Positions 27,865 to 39,600 of a stretch of 64,000 bases of DNA are shown piece by piece (within the stretch, counting starts at the first letter, position 1; each line of letters starts with the position of its first letter). Origin of the DNA: Odontesthes bonariensis (Eukaryota; Chordata; Actinopteri; Atheriniformes; Atherinopsidae); contig NC_134526.1 of assembly GCF_027942865.1 (NCBI RefSeq), forward strand, positions 9,828,284 to 9,892,283, read 5' to 3'. A program made the position numbers and the translations under genes. The notes under the pieces are model-generated. The model saw only the letters and a program-made list of their open reading frames with translations, had not been told where the DNA came from and ran no database searches.

Positions 27865-28395
27865 TACCGAAGAGAGGCAGAGTTTCTCAGAAATAAAAAA
27901 GGGCAGTATCCTGCAGAGAACTGTCCACAGATTTGTGGAGCTTTTTCAGAATAGGAAGATTTTGAATATTCAACCATCTATTATACAGAATATTATTAAA
28001 GGATTCAGAGAATTTAGAGACATCTCTGCATACAAGGGACAATGCGTGGGTCTTCAGGCAGGACTGCATTAAAAATGGGTATTATTCTCTGCATGGGCTG
28101 TAGGGACACTTACAGAAATCTTTTTGATAAACACAGTTCGCTGTGCCGCCAACAAATGCAGGTTAAAGCGTCATCATGCAAAGAGGAAGACGTATGCGAG
28201 CGTGATCCAGAAATGCTGCCATCTTATCTGGGCCAAGCTCATCAAAAATGGACTAAGGTAAAGTGGGAAACTGTTCCGTGGTCAGATTATTTGAAATTGA
28301 AATTTTTGGAAATCATGGAGGCTGTGTCCTCTGGACAAAAGAGGAGAGGGACCATTCAGCTTGTTAACAGTGACCAACATGAACATTTCTTTCAT
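27572..28395 (+). mobile_element. Tc1-like DNA transposon copy A, 3'-truncated
   Basis: The left end reads ATTCCAGAAAGACGGATGTG, a decayed form of the ATTCCAAAAAAGTTGGGAC terminal repeat of an abundant teleost Tc1/mariner-type family. Decayed transposase follows: KIQNLPIL-like remnants, then LFDKHSSLCRQQMQVKASSC, ERDPEMLP and LGQAHQKWTKVKWETVPWSD. The WTKVKW..V.WSD block precedes a catalytic Asp in this superfamily. An A30 run at 27832-27861 interrupts the leader. The copy stops near 28395, before the rest of the transposase, and carries frameshifts, so it is inactive. The same family occurs at 33979, 43241 and 59310. Confidence 0.7.
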
Positions 28396-30150
28396 TTTGT
28401 TGCATGTGAAATTATTTAATCAAGTCCAACTGCTGAAGGTCAAAGCAATTTCATTGACAAGGTGTCTTGTCTCCTCACAGCACGACGTAGGTGATTCATT
28501 GTTTTTATTGATGCATTCTTTGCCCATGAGTGGGAAGGGTGAGATATGAGATATTTACACTACTGAGCAGTCACCTGCAGTGGAAATATTTCTGCATGCT
28601 GAATTTGTAAATCAGGTTGAATTAACACGAAAATTAAGCAGAGACAAGTGTTCCATATTTACAGTTTCATTTACCTGTCAAAATACTAACACTACCGCTC
28701 TTTTGAGAGGAAAAAATGGTTAAGATATAGTTAAATAGACAATTAAATGAGAGCCAATCAAGCAGGGATGAACATGGGCCGTCTGTGACTTTCATTTAAA
28801 TGTGACTTTCTTTGTGAAGTATAAGTTGTTCAACAAATCACACCAAAGGTCACACTGTGTGGATAAATGGCATGGCCTTTCCAGACAGTGTGATGACTTG
28901 GGTGTGGTTAAACATGTGAGATTCATAGTGTTGCTGTATTTAGTCCGGCACTCGTGCCGTGTGAAAACCGCTTCACTCATATGGCCCTTTGTGGCACCAC
29001 TGGAAAACAGTTATCTCACCATTTAAACACCTACACCTGCTGAATACCTAAAAACTAGATGCCCTGAAATAATCCACTGACAAGTAACCAAGATCAAAGA
29101 AAAAAAACTTCAACATTTTTCCACCACCACAGAAACAAGGCCACCCTTTCAAACTCATTTTACTCCGAACACTACACTGCCTATTCAAAGCAATTTCACA
29201 AGCTCAAGATGCACCGTTTTCATCTGCACTTTGTAAATTAGTTTTACAGTAACTACAGGTAAGGTAATTGCAGATGGTTCCGCTACAGCTGCTGTTGACA
29301 TTGAATAGAACTTGCAGCTCGATTATGCAGGTCTGCTGCTGTAGAATAGGTCAATGTATGGTAGCGTAGGAAGGGAGGTAGCCTGAGGCTGCGAAGCAAA
29401 GAGAATGACCTTTGGCAGAAAAAGACAAAGAACCCTTTCAAAATCAAACTGACAGGTTTTGAAACAGACTCCATGCTCCACTGGAGCAAGAAAGCTGAAC
29501 TGTTTGACAAATCTTGAGGCAAAAAAAAAAAAAAAAAAAAAAAAAAGTCAAGATGTTTCACCGATTCTCAAAATGTTGCAGGATCAAAGTGAATGCCAGA
29601 AATGAGATTGCGTGCATTAGTTTGTTCCACCTCAAAAATGCACAAATCCTCACTTTACAAACTGCAATATACAATTAAAACATTGTTTGACATTTCCACT
29701 TAAAAAAAAAAAAATCGTTTTAAGTTTTGCAAAAAGATCAAGTGCCACTTCAAAATCCAATCCAGTCTATTAGACAAGTGGCCAAGTTAGTCCCCTCCCC
29801 CACACACTAAAGTACATTTTAAACTGCAGAAGACCTGTTGTACACATCTGATAGTTTGAAGACCGTCTCGGCCGCCCACAAAGTTGCATGCTCTGTGATT
29901 CAGCCCTTACTCATGTGTAGCTCTTTGTTCATATTTAATGAGCTCCAACATGTTCAGCAAATGTCAGCCAATATGCGCAGCCAAGGCAGGCAAAAGATAT
30001 ATGCAGGAGGAGAGAAGATGTTTGAGTGGGCCAACAATAAGATGCTCTTTCAATTGCAATAAAATAAGAGTAAAAACTGAATCAGCTGCTACTGATTGGC
30101 AGACTTCCAGCAGAACAAACCCTCAGCAATAAAGTGTCACTGAGCAAAAT
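28396..30150. other. Intergenic between transposon copy A and gtf3a
   Basis: No gene seen. An A26 homopolymer lies at 29521-29546. The gtf3a 3' UTR enters from the right near 30150. Confidence 0.5.
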
Positions 30151-30154
30151 CTGT

Positions 30155-30160
30155 TTTATT
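30155..30160 (-). terminator. gtf3a: gtf3a poly(A) signal (AATAAA on minus strand)
   Basis: The plus-strand TTTATT is AATAAA on the coding strand, about 215 bases after the gtf3a stop codon. It is the first good hexamer, which predicts a short 3' UTR. Confidence 0.6.
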
Positions 30161-30375
30161 GGGTCAACAGCAACATAAAAATAAAGACATTTCTGCCAGA
30201 CCTCTAGTCTACAAAAAATTAAATCCTATAATTTCTCAGATGCTTGACACCCTAATCAATATGTCAAGTCGCAGTCAAATTAAGTTCAATGTTAATGTAT
30301 CTCAGCTTCAGACCCAATTTCTTAATAATGAATCGTAACAGAAAAACATGCAGCTGGTCTGCACACAATTTTCAT

Positions 30376-33096
30376 TTAACCTATCACAGGGGCAACTTCA
30401 GGCTGCTCAACAGGACGAGGCTCAACAGGACGAGGCCGTTTGAGCCCAAACAAATTACGCAGGTTAACTTCTGGGTCAACGTAGTGCGGGATCTTGCGTT
30501 CATTGAAGAGGCCTGAAAGGTTGGTTTCCACTTTGGCACGTCTGGAGATTCGCATGCGCAGAGCAAAGAGGCGATGCAGGTTCTCCTCCACATGGGGCAG
30601 ATGGTGGCCATTCAAACGCTTCTGCCAGGATTTCTTGGGCCGCTTACGTTTCTGATGGGTTAAAAACAGTTTTGAAAACACCTTGATTTAAGTCACTTAT
30701 GCTCTAAAACTACCACTTATCCTTCAGTTGGTCAGAAGCCCAGAGAGTTTGCTTTCAAAAGGTCTAAAGATGAATCCAAAACAGCTAGTCTGACAGCTTT
30801 AGTGTACAACTGCACGGTGGCATACTAATGTCAGAACTTGCCTTCAGCGTGGTGGCACTTGGGTCGTGGTGAAGAATGTGTCGCATCATACTTTCCTGTG
30901 GAATAAAAACATTCAGTAGTGAAGTGTACTAAAACTTGCTTTAAATCGTCCATTCTTTTGACTTTCCATTTGATAAATTTTCATTTTTTAAAGTCACATT
31001 TTGCTGTTTACTCACCCGCATGGCAAACATGCGCGTACAGTCAGGGAAGGAGCATTTAAACTTGATGAGGTCAAGGTGCACCTTGCGAATGTGGTGCTGC
31101 AGGTTGAAGGTTGTGGAAAAGTAGGCCTGGCAGTCGTCCCTGGGACACACCAGCACAGGCTTGTGGGAAGCGTGGATCTGCTTGTGCCGTCGCAGGGCAT
31201 CCGCCTTCTTAAACACCTTCTTACACACACTGCATGTGAATGTGACTGGAACACATTAGAAGAAAAAAAAAAGTGATCAACCAGCTGTCCTGTCACCAAG
31301 TATGAAATGGGGAAAAAAATATCTACGCAAAAAAACTTTACTTGTAGTACCAAAGCGAAAGCTTATCATTAGTGTCGATACCATGTGTCCACAACAATAT
31401 TTACCAAGAAGCCATCATTCCAGGTCATAACTATGCAACGATGAATACAAAGTGTTTGGTTTGCAGGCACAATGTGGGTGCATTCAAGCACACCAGGCTA
31501 AGGTTGAACACAAGTCTGTCATGCTGTCATTGTGACTGCAATATTCACATAGTATTAAGGAACTGTAGTCAAAAGTACAGTTTGAATCCCTCTTTAGGCA
31601 ACTTATTTCAATACAGACCTTTACAAACTATCATGTTTCAAACTCAATAAATGTTTTACAGGAGATTCATGTATTTGCAGTTCAAGTATGATACAGTTTT
31701 CACTGATAAGCTAGAATGTGCTATTGTTTGAGAAAATTGTCACTATGTGATGAAAATGAATTTGAAATCTTTATACAAAAGCATGGTCAGGAAACGATGT
31801 CACTAGGACTGTAAAGACCCAAAAATATTCACCTGGGTGTTTGGCCAAGTGCTTCTTAAGTTTCCCCCATGTGGGTCCAAGTACCTGGCAGTCGGCATGA
31901 GGGCAGCGATAACCTGCAGACACCAAATAATCGTATCTCAAGCTAAACTCACAAGTTGTCTCACTTCTGGGCCCTTTCACAGAATCCTGTTTACCATTTG
32001 TCCTGAAAAGATGTTTCATTGCTGAAGAAGTTATATGCAAATACTGTTGAGACTCACTTTTCTTTAAATGCAGACATTTACCAAGAAAGGAAGATAGAAT
32101 AAGCCCCCACAACCCATACTGAAATAGACTAACCTGCATGCTTCTTCTCATGGGCTTTACGGGCAATGTGGGAGTCAAATGTAGCTGCACATCCGTCCTT
32201 AGAACATCTAGGTACCCAACCGGGGACAGAAGGTAAAAATACATCTACTGAGGCCACTCTCACTCAGTTCATTGTGCCTGTACTGCTGCTTAAAATAGTG
32301 CCAGTCGGATAGTTACTTAGTTAAGATAGTTAAGAAAAATATTTTTCTTTAGGCAAAAGACTGAAAAAAATATTGTAAATATGGACATACTTGAACTTAG
32401 CAGCCACATGATGCTCCTGTAAGTGCAGCTTAAACAACCTGCGCTTTTTGAAGGTCAAGGTGCACTTTGGCTGGTTACACTACAGGAGGAAACATTCAAG
32501 TGGTTAAAACGACAAGAAGCTCCAAAACTGGACGGCAGTTGTAATATGCTCCTCTGTCGCCACCTAGTGGACACATTTGTATCTTACAAACCTTGAAGTA
32601 ACAGTTTTTGTCCTCATGAGCGTAGCGCACATGTCTCTTCAGCTTGCCTGCGTTGAAGAAAGCCTTTGTGCAGTCCGCAAACTTGCATCTACACAAATCA
32701 GAAATGAATACCCGAGATGTCAATGAAAAGATTACTAAACCAATGAGTCTTAGTGGAAAACTTACTGGAAAGCCTTCACCCCCCTGTGCCCAAGCATGTG
32801 GCGGCTCAGGTGGGATTTCCTCTTGAAACGGCGATCACAGCCAGCAATTGTGCACGGGCACGGACGCTGTGGACATTTGGTTAACGTTTTCAATGGGCAA
32901 CTTTGGCAAGTCTGTCGAACATCTACGTTGTTAAGTTGAAATATTTGCTTACCGCCCCGGTATGCACAGTCTCATGCTCCTTCAGTTTCCAGTCCCTTGA
33001 GAAAATTGCTCCACACCCAGCATGAGTACAGGTGAGCACCTGCCGCGGCTTATCATCGACAGGCTTATCATCCGCAGAGAAAACAACACCGTTCAT
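30376..33096 (-). CDS. gtf3a: Transcription factor IIIA (nine C2H2 zinc fingers), complete
   Basis: Exons in transcription order: 33096-32953, 32866-32766, 32688-32592, 32479-32391, 32207-32134, 31913-31833, 31245-31016, 30895-30842, 30651-30376. They total 1146 bases, 381 aa plus stop; human TFIIIA is about 365. Nine fingers run in order, roughly one per exon: CTHAGC, CPCTIAGC, CKFADC, CNQPKC, CSKDGC, CPHADC, CSVC, CPRDDC and CSFPDC, each followed by a His pair. The KVFKKADALRRHKQIH finger and the TRMFAM..MMRHILHH ending are typical of TFIIIA. A basic KRKRPKKSWQKR tail follows finger 9, as expected for nuclear localisation. TFIIIA binds the 5S rRNA gene internal control region and 5S RNA. 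The ATG at 33096 is chosen because it opens the first finger exon in frame. One intron, between 30895-30842 and 30651-30376, starts with GC. The C-terminus has a duplicated PRPVE block. It is divergent to adam11. Confidence 0.96.
30406..30435 (-). repeat. gtf3a: 15-bp tandem duplication inside the gtf3a last exon
   Basis: Two perfect copies of a 15-base unit (CTCAACAGGACGAGG on the plus strand) give the repeated RPVEP/RPVEQ segment near the C-terminus. The duplication is in frame and lies outside the zinc fingers, so it is probably tolerated. Confidence 0.9.
30840..30841 (-). other. gtf3a: GC 5' splice site in gtf3a intron 8
   Basis: On the coding strand the exon 30895-30842 ends in AAG and the intron begins GCAAGT. 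Apart from the C this is a perfect consensus donor, as is usual for GC-AG introns. No GT donor that keeps the frame lies close by, and the next exon joins in phase 0. Confidence 0.85.
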
Positions 33097-33978
33097 TGTC
33101 CGCTTCTATCAGAGTGCCGCTCAAACTAAATGATTTCATTGGAAGGCCGCCGCCTCTCCAGCCTGTCTTATAACTTCTCGAAAGCAATCAACTGTTAATT
33201 GGCAGCATCGGGTCACCAGGCGGTGAGTCAGGCCCCAGCTTCTCCAAAACGCAAAGCTGAAACTAATTAACCTAATTGCACCGTTGGGCCCAGCTGCTGG
33301 AGAACAAACGAGGAACTTGGACTAGCCAACAGGCACTTAATGCCTTCCAGTGTTACTTGCGCATTTCCCCCATGGGTGATACTGTAATTAATCTTCCTAT
33401 AGTTTACAGAGGACACCACAAATAGGACGAATAAACGTGGAATCATTAGGCTACTTACAGCCTAAATTCAATGACAAAACTCAGTATTTTCTATCGAACT
33501 ACTTCTGCCATTAAACAGAGTCAGCTATAGACTACAGTGGGAACTATATTTCCAAACATTATAAGTTCACCTTTAAAGGAAAGCTTGGGAGCTCTTCATA
33601 TTCAGATTTGGTTCAGCTGCAAAACCTCCATATTTACTGCTGTGGTGCCGCTATGTGCACAGCAGAGGGTAGTGTGCCTCTTCTGTTCAGATTTAAAGCC
33701 CTGCTTCTAAAAGAGATGGCTGACTGTTTGAAATGTAAATGACAACTGAATGCAATAACAACAACATATTAGATGTTAAAACTGTGAGTTCATGCTTATT
33801 TTATATGTAACATTTCTAAACCAGTTGGGACAGAGGGATGTTTGCATTTTAATTCCACCACCTTTTATATTAACAAAACTCTGTCTTGAAACTGAGGAGA
33901 CTATGGAAGCCAACTTAAGTCATTATAATGGGAAAACAAACAAAACAAATAAAACATCTCATTATTCTGATTAAATTC
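33097..33978. other. gtf3a 5' flank; no other gene seen
   Basis: The short 5' UTR and core promoter of gtf3a should lie within the first few hundred bases above 33096. No TATA element is obvious on the minus strand. Nothing coding was seen beyond it. Confidence 0.4.
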
Positions 33979-34660
33979 TGTTGTAATGCAGAATGTCGTT
34001 AGATATTGTTTTGCTGAAACAAGCTGGACGTTCCTTGAGAAAGATGTCACCTGGATGTCAGCATGTATTGCTACAAAACCCTCAGCTTATCCTGTATAGC
34101 ATTAATCGTGCCTTCACAGATGTGCATGTGACCCATGACATGTCTCTAATGCACCCCCACACTATCACGGATGCTGACATTTGAACTGAGCGCTGATTAC
34201 AAGCTGAATGTTATACTTCTCTTTATCCCATAGGACGCAGCATTTGTGATTTCCAAAATAAATTTTAAATGCTCAGCTCAGTTTTTGTAATTCACCTTGG
34301 TCTAACTTTAATGAACTCTGGCAAAGGATAGAGTTTTAGTGTGAATTTGTAGTTGCACTGACAAACTGCATTCACTGACAACAGTTTTCATACAAGTTAG
34401 TGAGTCCACACAAAGCAGAGACATGTCTGTTTTTAATCCTCAGGGCCCAAAATCACGGACATTCATTACAGGTTTCAACTTTGCTCCTTGCACACAGAGA
34501 TTTATCTGTATTCTCAGAGCTCTTTAATGGTATCATATACAGATGATGAAATTCTTTGCAATTTAATGTTGCAAGGTGTTATTCTTAAATTGTTCAACTA
34601 TGCAGTCCTGTAGTGATGAACCCCTCCTCAGTTGCACTTCTGAAAGACCATTTGGGGTGC
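33979..34660 (-). mobile_element. Tc1-like DNA transposon copy B, internal remnant
   Basis: On the minus strand this matches the middle of the same Tc1-like family as copy A. The plus strand shows the complements of the region from the transposase C-terminal half back to its N-terminus. Examples are ACATTTGAACTGAGCGCTGA near 34180, AGGGCCCAAAATCACGGACA near 34442 and CAGATGATGAAATTCTTTGC near 34540. Both terminal repeats appear lost and the frame is broken throughout. Confidence 0.6.
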
Positions 34661-36090
34661 TTGTTTCCCCACTTTTTGTCTGGTCTCTAACTTCATAACC
34701 GATAGATTTGCTGTCAAAGCTGTTGTCTGAGAATCTCTTTTTACCAAGCGAGACACAGGTAAAAAGCTGCTCACACAGCTCTCCTTGCACTTTTTATTAC
34801 TCAGCTGTGCTGTAAATAAAAACTTAACTATCTGCATCAGCACTGGACGATCAGTAGCTAAAACTCTGAAAAGGACAGCAGAGATGTCGATGATGTGTGC
34901 GTTCAGGTTAGCAGAAAGACTGAAATGATTTGTGTTTGTGAATCGAAAAATTCCAGGAGCCTTCCTGTTATCTGGGTGGCATACGAAGCAGATAACTCGA
35001 ATGATGCCATATTCCTCCCACTTCTCACTCGTCCATCTCTTTCCTCTTTCTTTCATTCCCTGTTGGTCTCAAAGGCAGTAAATGAAATATTCAGAGGGAG
35101 CTGTTAATGCACAATGTGCTTCCATTAGTGGGATGTGTCACAAGATGGCTCCTGGCAGACCTCACTGCATCAGGAAGGCTAAACCCTGCATGTTAGAGGG
35201 CTGAGACAGTAACACCGCAGGTCTCAAGCTTCAGCTTTGGACCGATCTATATTTATGGTTTCTAATTTACACGAATCAATTGTATACTGGTAGTGTCCTT
35301 TTGACGCAAAGTTAAACTCAGAGATCATGCAGTCTTTGTTATGTTTTCCTGCTCACTACTTAAATACCAGCACTCTAAACCTCATGTTGCTTAATCTGCT
35401 CATATTTTGGAGAGTTTTACCAGTTTGTAACATCCCTGAAATGCTATTTACAGTTGCTCAATCAGAAACAGACTGCACTTCTTACAATGAAGTGGTGATG
35501 ATGCAGTGTTTGATGTATGATGCAATTTTCAATGAGAAACAGCTTCATTTGTCTTTCTGCTGATGAATTAATAGTAGACATGCCCCATATGTCAGGATTT
35601 GCTCAAAGAGAGTAGCACAAACTACTTTGCTTCAATATCATCTTGTAATATTGCAAAGATATCCAACATTGTATGTGAATATGATAACACGTACTTGGTG
35701 TATTGGGTTGCAATATTCAAATTCAAGTGGAAATTTAGCAATTTGTTTTTATTTTCTTATTTTAGGTTCATCTGTATAAAATTTGGATTGATTTAATACC
35801 TTAGAGCAGAAAAATGACCTGGAGAAATCTGCAAATCTAAAAGTGAGAGCTCCAGTGTTCAAAATAGAAATGAAGAACCGAAATATCTTCAACTGTGTGA
35901 GCTTGTTACCACAGAAACAAACTTGGAACATGAGGATTTGCGATGATGAGACCTCTGTTGTCGCTGTTGTCGCTGTTGTCGGGACACACCTTCATCCTCT
36001 GCAGACCTGTCACTGCATTCTGAGATAGTCTGCTCCACCATTCATACTCTCACTTACATACAATGAATGAACTGTTCATCCATAATCCCC
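34661..36090. other. Intergenic between gtf3a and adam11, no gene seen
   Basis: AT-rich. A small tandem array of CTGTTGTCG units lies at about 35954-35980. No coding block with splice sites was identified. Confidence 0.45.
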
Positions 36091-36682
36091 CTTACATGTC
36101 TTTTCTTCGCTCGTCCACTCCAGCCACCGAACTGTCGCATCCTCTCCCTGCGCTGAACTGCATGGCAACCGGAGGAGGAGGCAGCTCTGGATGAGGGTGG
36201 GTACCACAGCCCCACGTGTCCTCCTCACCGCAGACCAAATGCATTCTTCTTCGCTTTCCTATTCCTTGGTTTCCGCATACCACAGATTCGCATGTATATA
36301 TGCACACAGCCAGACGCGTACACACAACCACCACACTACGCACACGCGCAGCCTCGCGGAGCAGTGCATCCGCTATGCGCGCTCTGCCGTTCCATAGTGT
36401 TTTCATCACTGATCACTTTCTCGAACTGGATCGATTAATTTTTTATCATTCTGACATGCATATTCAATTTCTCCGTAGCTGTGTTGGCCGGAGCTGAGAG
36501 ATCGAGAGGTAGAGAGGGGGAGAGATGAGAGGACGCGCATCATCAGATGTTTAGCAGATTAACTTTGGATCTTCGCCATCATCTCTGCTGTGCGTTTTTG
36601 GTCTTTTCCCTCCTCTCCACCTATCGGGTTCTTGACATTGTGCGGCTCTCCATGCTGTAATCCGAGGGAATATGTGAAGATC
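36091..36682 (+). promoter_or_regulatory. adam11: Probable adam11 promoter / 5' UTR, CpG-rich core
   Basis: The 590 bases before the adam11 start codon are much richer in CpG than the flanks, especially 36314-36394 (ACGCGTACA, CACACGCGCAGCCTCGCGGA, TATGCGCGC). A purine-rich GAGAG tract follows at about 36495-36530. This fits a CpG-island promoter with the transcription start downstream of the CpG cluster. No TATA box was recognised. Start sites are not visible from sequence. Confidence 0.5.
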
Positions 36683-39600
36683 ATGCTGTCGGTGTGGTGC
36701 TTCATGGTCTTTGCTGCAGTGGGCGAGAGGCTTGCAGTCTCAGGTAAGTGAGGAAGAGGCGAGAGTGGGGGTTTGGCTCGAGAGCGGGAGCACCCTTTTC
36801 GTTTTCTGTCCATTCACATTTTTTTCCCCTCAGCACTTTTCTAACCCTGGTGTAGGCTGTGATTTTATTGTTGCGGGATCTTGGTGCCAACCACCCCACT
36901 GGCCAACCGGTAGATTATGCTGCATCATCATATTTCCATTGCAGATCTATAAACCCAAACCAAAGGCACCCACTGTCTAAACCGTGTTTTATCCAGCTGA
37001 CAACGAAAACCACCACGTTTGTCAATCACCAGGCAAATTAATTCCACTCTCACTCATGAATATTGCTGTACAGGCTCTATATGTGCCTATATGGGCGTCA
37101 GAACACACTGAGTCTAAAAGCTATGGCATATATGAGTGCATTAACTAATTTAATCAATACACACTCATTTGATACATTTCTTGAAATAGTAACTGATTAA
37201 ATATAATTAAGTGGACAGTAAATTAGGTCACTAAATCATTCTGCATGTTTCCTTTTTAGATTTATGTATGCCATCTGCTTAATAAAACTGTAAGGTACAA
37301 TGTAGGCTGTTGCAGTCCTTTTCCAAGACTCGCTAAGCCTATTGTACACTTTTGAGCCTGCGGGGTGTGAGTTTCCCTGTTGTGCTACATGCAGGTGTGG
37401 ACAGGAGTCCAGTGCAGGATGGAAGCATGTGGGACTGGTTTGTCCCGTCAGGCCAGCTGGACAGTGGGGACACTGAGGTTACTTATCCAAAACGGCTGGT
37501 GCAGCAGATCAAATCGAATGAGGAAATGGCTCACGACTACTTAGATACCAGGGTGAAGAACAGCAGTGGAAACGGCCTGGTAAGTTGTAACTCAGGGCGA
37601 ACCCCCCCTCCCCACTCAAATCTTCAATTCTGTTTGTTTTCACACTTGTTCGCTCTGTGAATTCTCAGCCCAGTGGGTTTTAATTTGTCCACCAGGGATA
37701 CCCAAGGATACTTGACAAGGAATCTTCCCCCAAAATGAGAACTAGATCTCATTAGTAAGAAATGATCCCAGATGGAATATGTGGGAGGCTATGTGTTTTA
37801 ATCAGAAAACCAAGGATGAGCTGACGTCATCCAGGTTCTGGACTAAAAAAAATATGAAATATAAGTCAGTACATACACAGTTTTAAATCTACTGTTGCAT
37901 CCTCTGTAATGTAACAACTCTGTGTGGGCAGCATCAAGACAGACTTGTTATTCTGTTGATGGGAACCTCATTTTCCAGCTGTCTGCATAACAATGTACTG
38001 CTCAGCTCTCCGTTGCTTCTCAGGATTGACAGTTCAGGGTGGTGTCTTGCAGCAGCTTTCACTCTTTGTGATTTTGACCCAGTTATTCACTAAAAATCCC
38101 TTTGATTATCCACAGTGAAGAATAGTATCAGCCTGATGTTTCTAAGATACATAGTTCTTTAATTTTGTAAGGGCGCATGTATTGTATGTAAACATAACTG
38201 TGTTATGTGTGTTTGTTTGTTGTTTAAATATTTGCATGTGCGTTCGTCATAATCTCCACATGACCCATCCTGTAATATTCAGGCACCATGTCCAACCATG
38301 CAGAGCCCCAAACTTCTTTATTATTCAGAGGTGTGTTGAAGTATGACCCTATTAAATATGAAGCAGGACTGTGTGAGAAGTGCTGTCTGTGAGTCTGTGA
38401 GTAGCACACCCCATGCCTTCTTTCTCCACAGCTCTTTCTCATTATCTCTGTCTAATCACATGCTTTAACTTCCATTCCCGCCTTGGTGGAAGAAGGAGGG
38501 AATGATGTTTGGAATAATGGTATTCCATCCCTTCAGTTGAGTTCTTGTAGAGTCTATGCCAAGATCCCATGAAGCTGTTCTGGGTGGCACATTCTGGCCC
38601 AGCACCTGGAGATTTGGTTTTCCTGTTAATCAGTTTTGTGAAGGAGGTTGTTAAAACCGCTGAAGCATGTTCACTTTTTCTTTTATTCAACTTCCTGGCA
38701 CAATATGCGGTCTCCGAAATCCAAAGATGAAGTAAATTGAGGGCGGTTTTTGCACAGCGAAAATGATGGGGATTTCCATGAGAATGGATGGACTTCCTGT
38801 GGTTGGAAGTCTTCAGCTTCAACTTGAAGTTGAAGTTGGAAGTCACAACAACTGTGATGGACTTACATATGAACTCAAAAATATTTGTAAGCAAGGCATA
38901 TCAACTCATGTTAGGTTTTCCTTAATTTGTCACCCATTTGTACATTTCCAACACATTAACATTGTGTCGATGATACAGGAATGCCTTCAATTTTTCATAG
39001 GTATAAATATCAATGAGATGTGCAAATACTGACATAAATCCAAGATGAAAAGCACTTACTATCTGATTAATTCCCACATGAATCTAGCTGGGTTATTATT
39101 ATTATTTTTTAAATCAGCCACAGTTTCTGGAAATAGTTTCTCAGTTGAATATTGAGATGCATTCACTGTACCTCATGAAATCACAACTCAGAATCCTGTT
39201 TTTTTTAGACCTCTCTGTATTTCATATTAGTGGTTGTTCTAGAACGCAGCTTTAAATTCTCAAAAAGACGAAGAGCAAAGAGAGATCAAACGTCTGTAGG
39301 ATCCCAAAGCAAGCAAAGACAGATGCATCCTTTGCAGAAATCATTTATGAAGTGACGTAGTGCATGAATCCTGCTCTTCCACATATAGCGCACATTTCAG
39401 AATATCTGAGGCAGAGATTTTCTAAAACGGGGCGTTTTTGCTCCTCCATCCTCACGTCTCTTTCTGGCTGGTCTGAGATTGTGAGCAAAATGAGACATAA
39501 GCTTAATAAAAATCATTTTTGCCATCAAAGACAAACAGGATGAATTAAACAGCTACTGTTTTCAGTAAAGGGATACTCAGTCTCAGTTTTGAAACCAGCA

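Noticed and set aside
36092-36497. Overlapping open frames in the CpG-rich region before adam11
   Set aside because: High CpG and few stop codons explain them. Frames on both strands overlap and none has paired splice sites or family resemblance.
38810-38841. Small palindromic CTTCAACTTGAAGTTGAAG stretch
   Set aside because: Short, in an adam11 intron, with no target duplication or second copy; likely chance.
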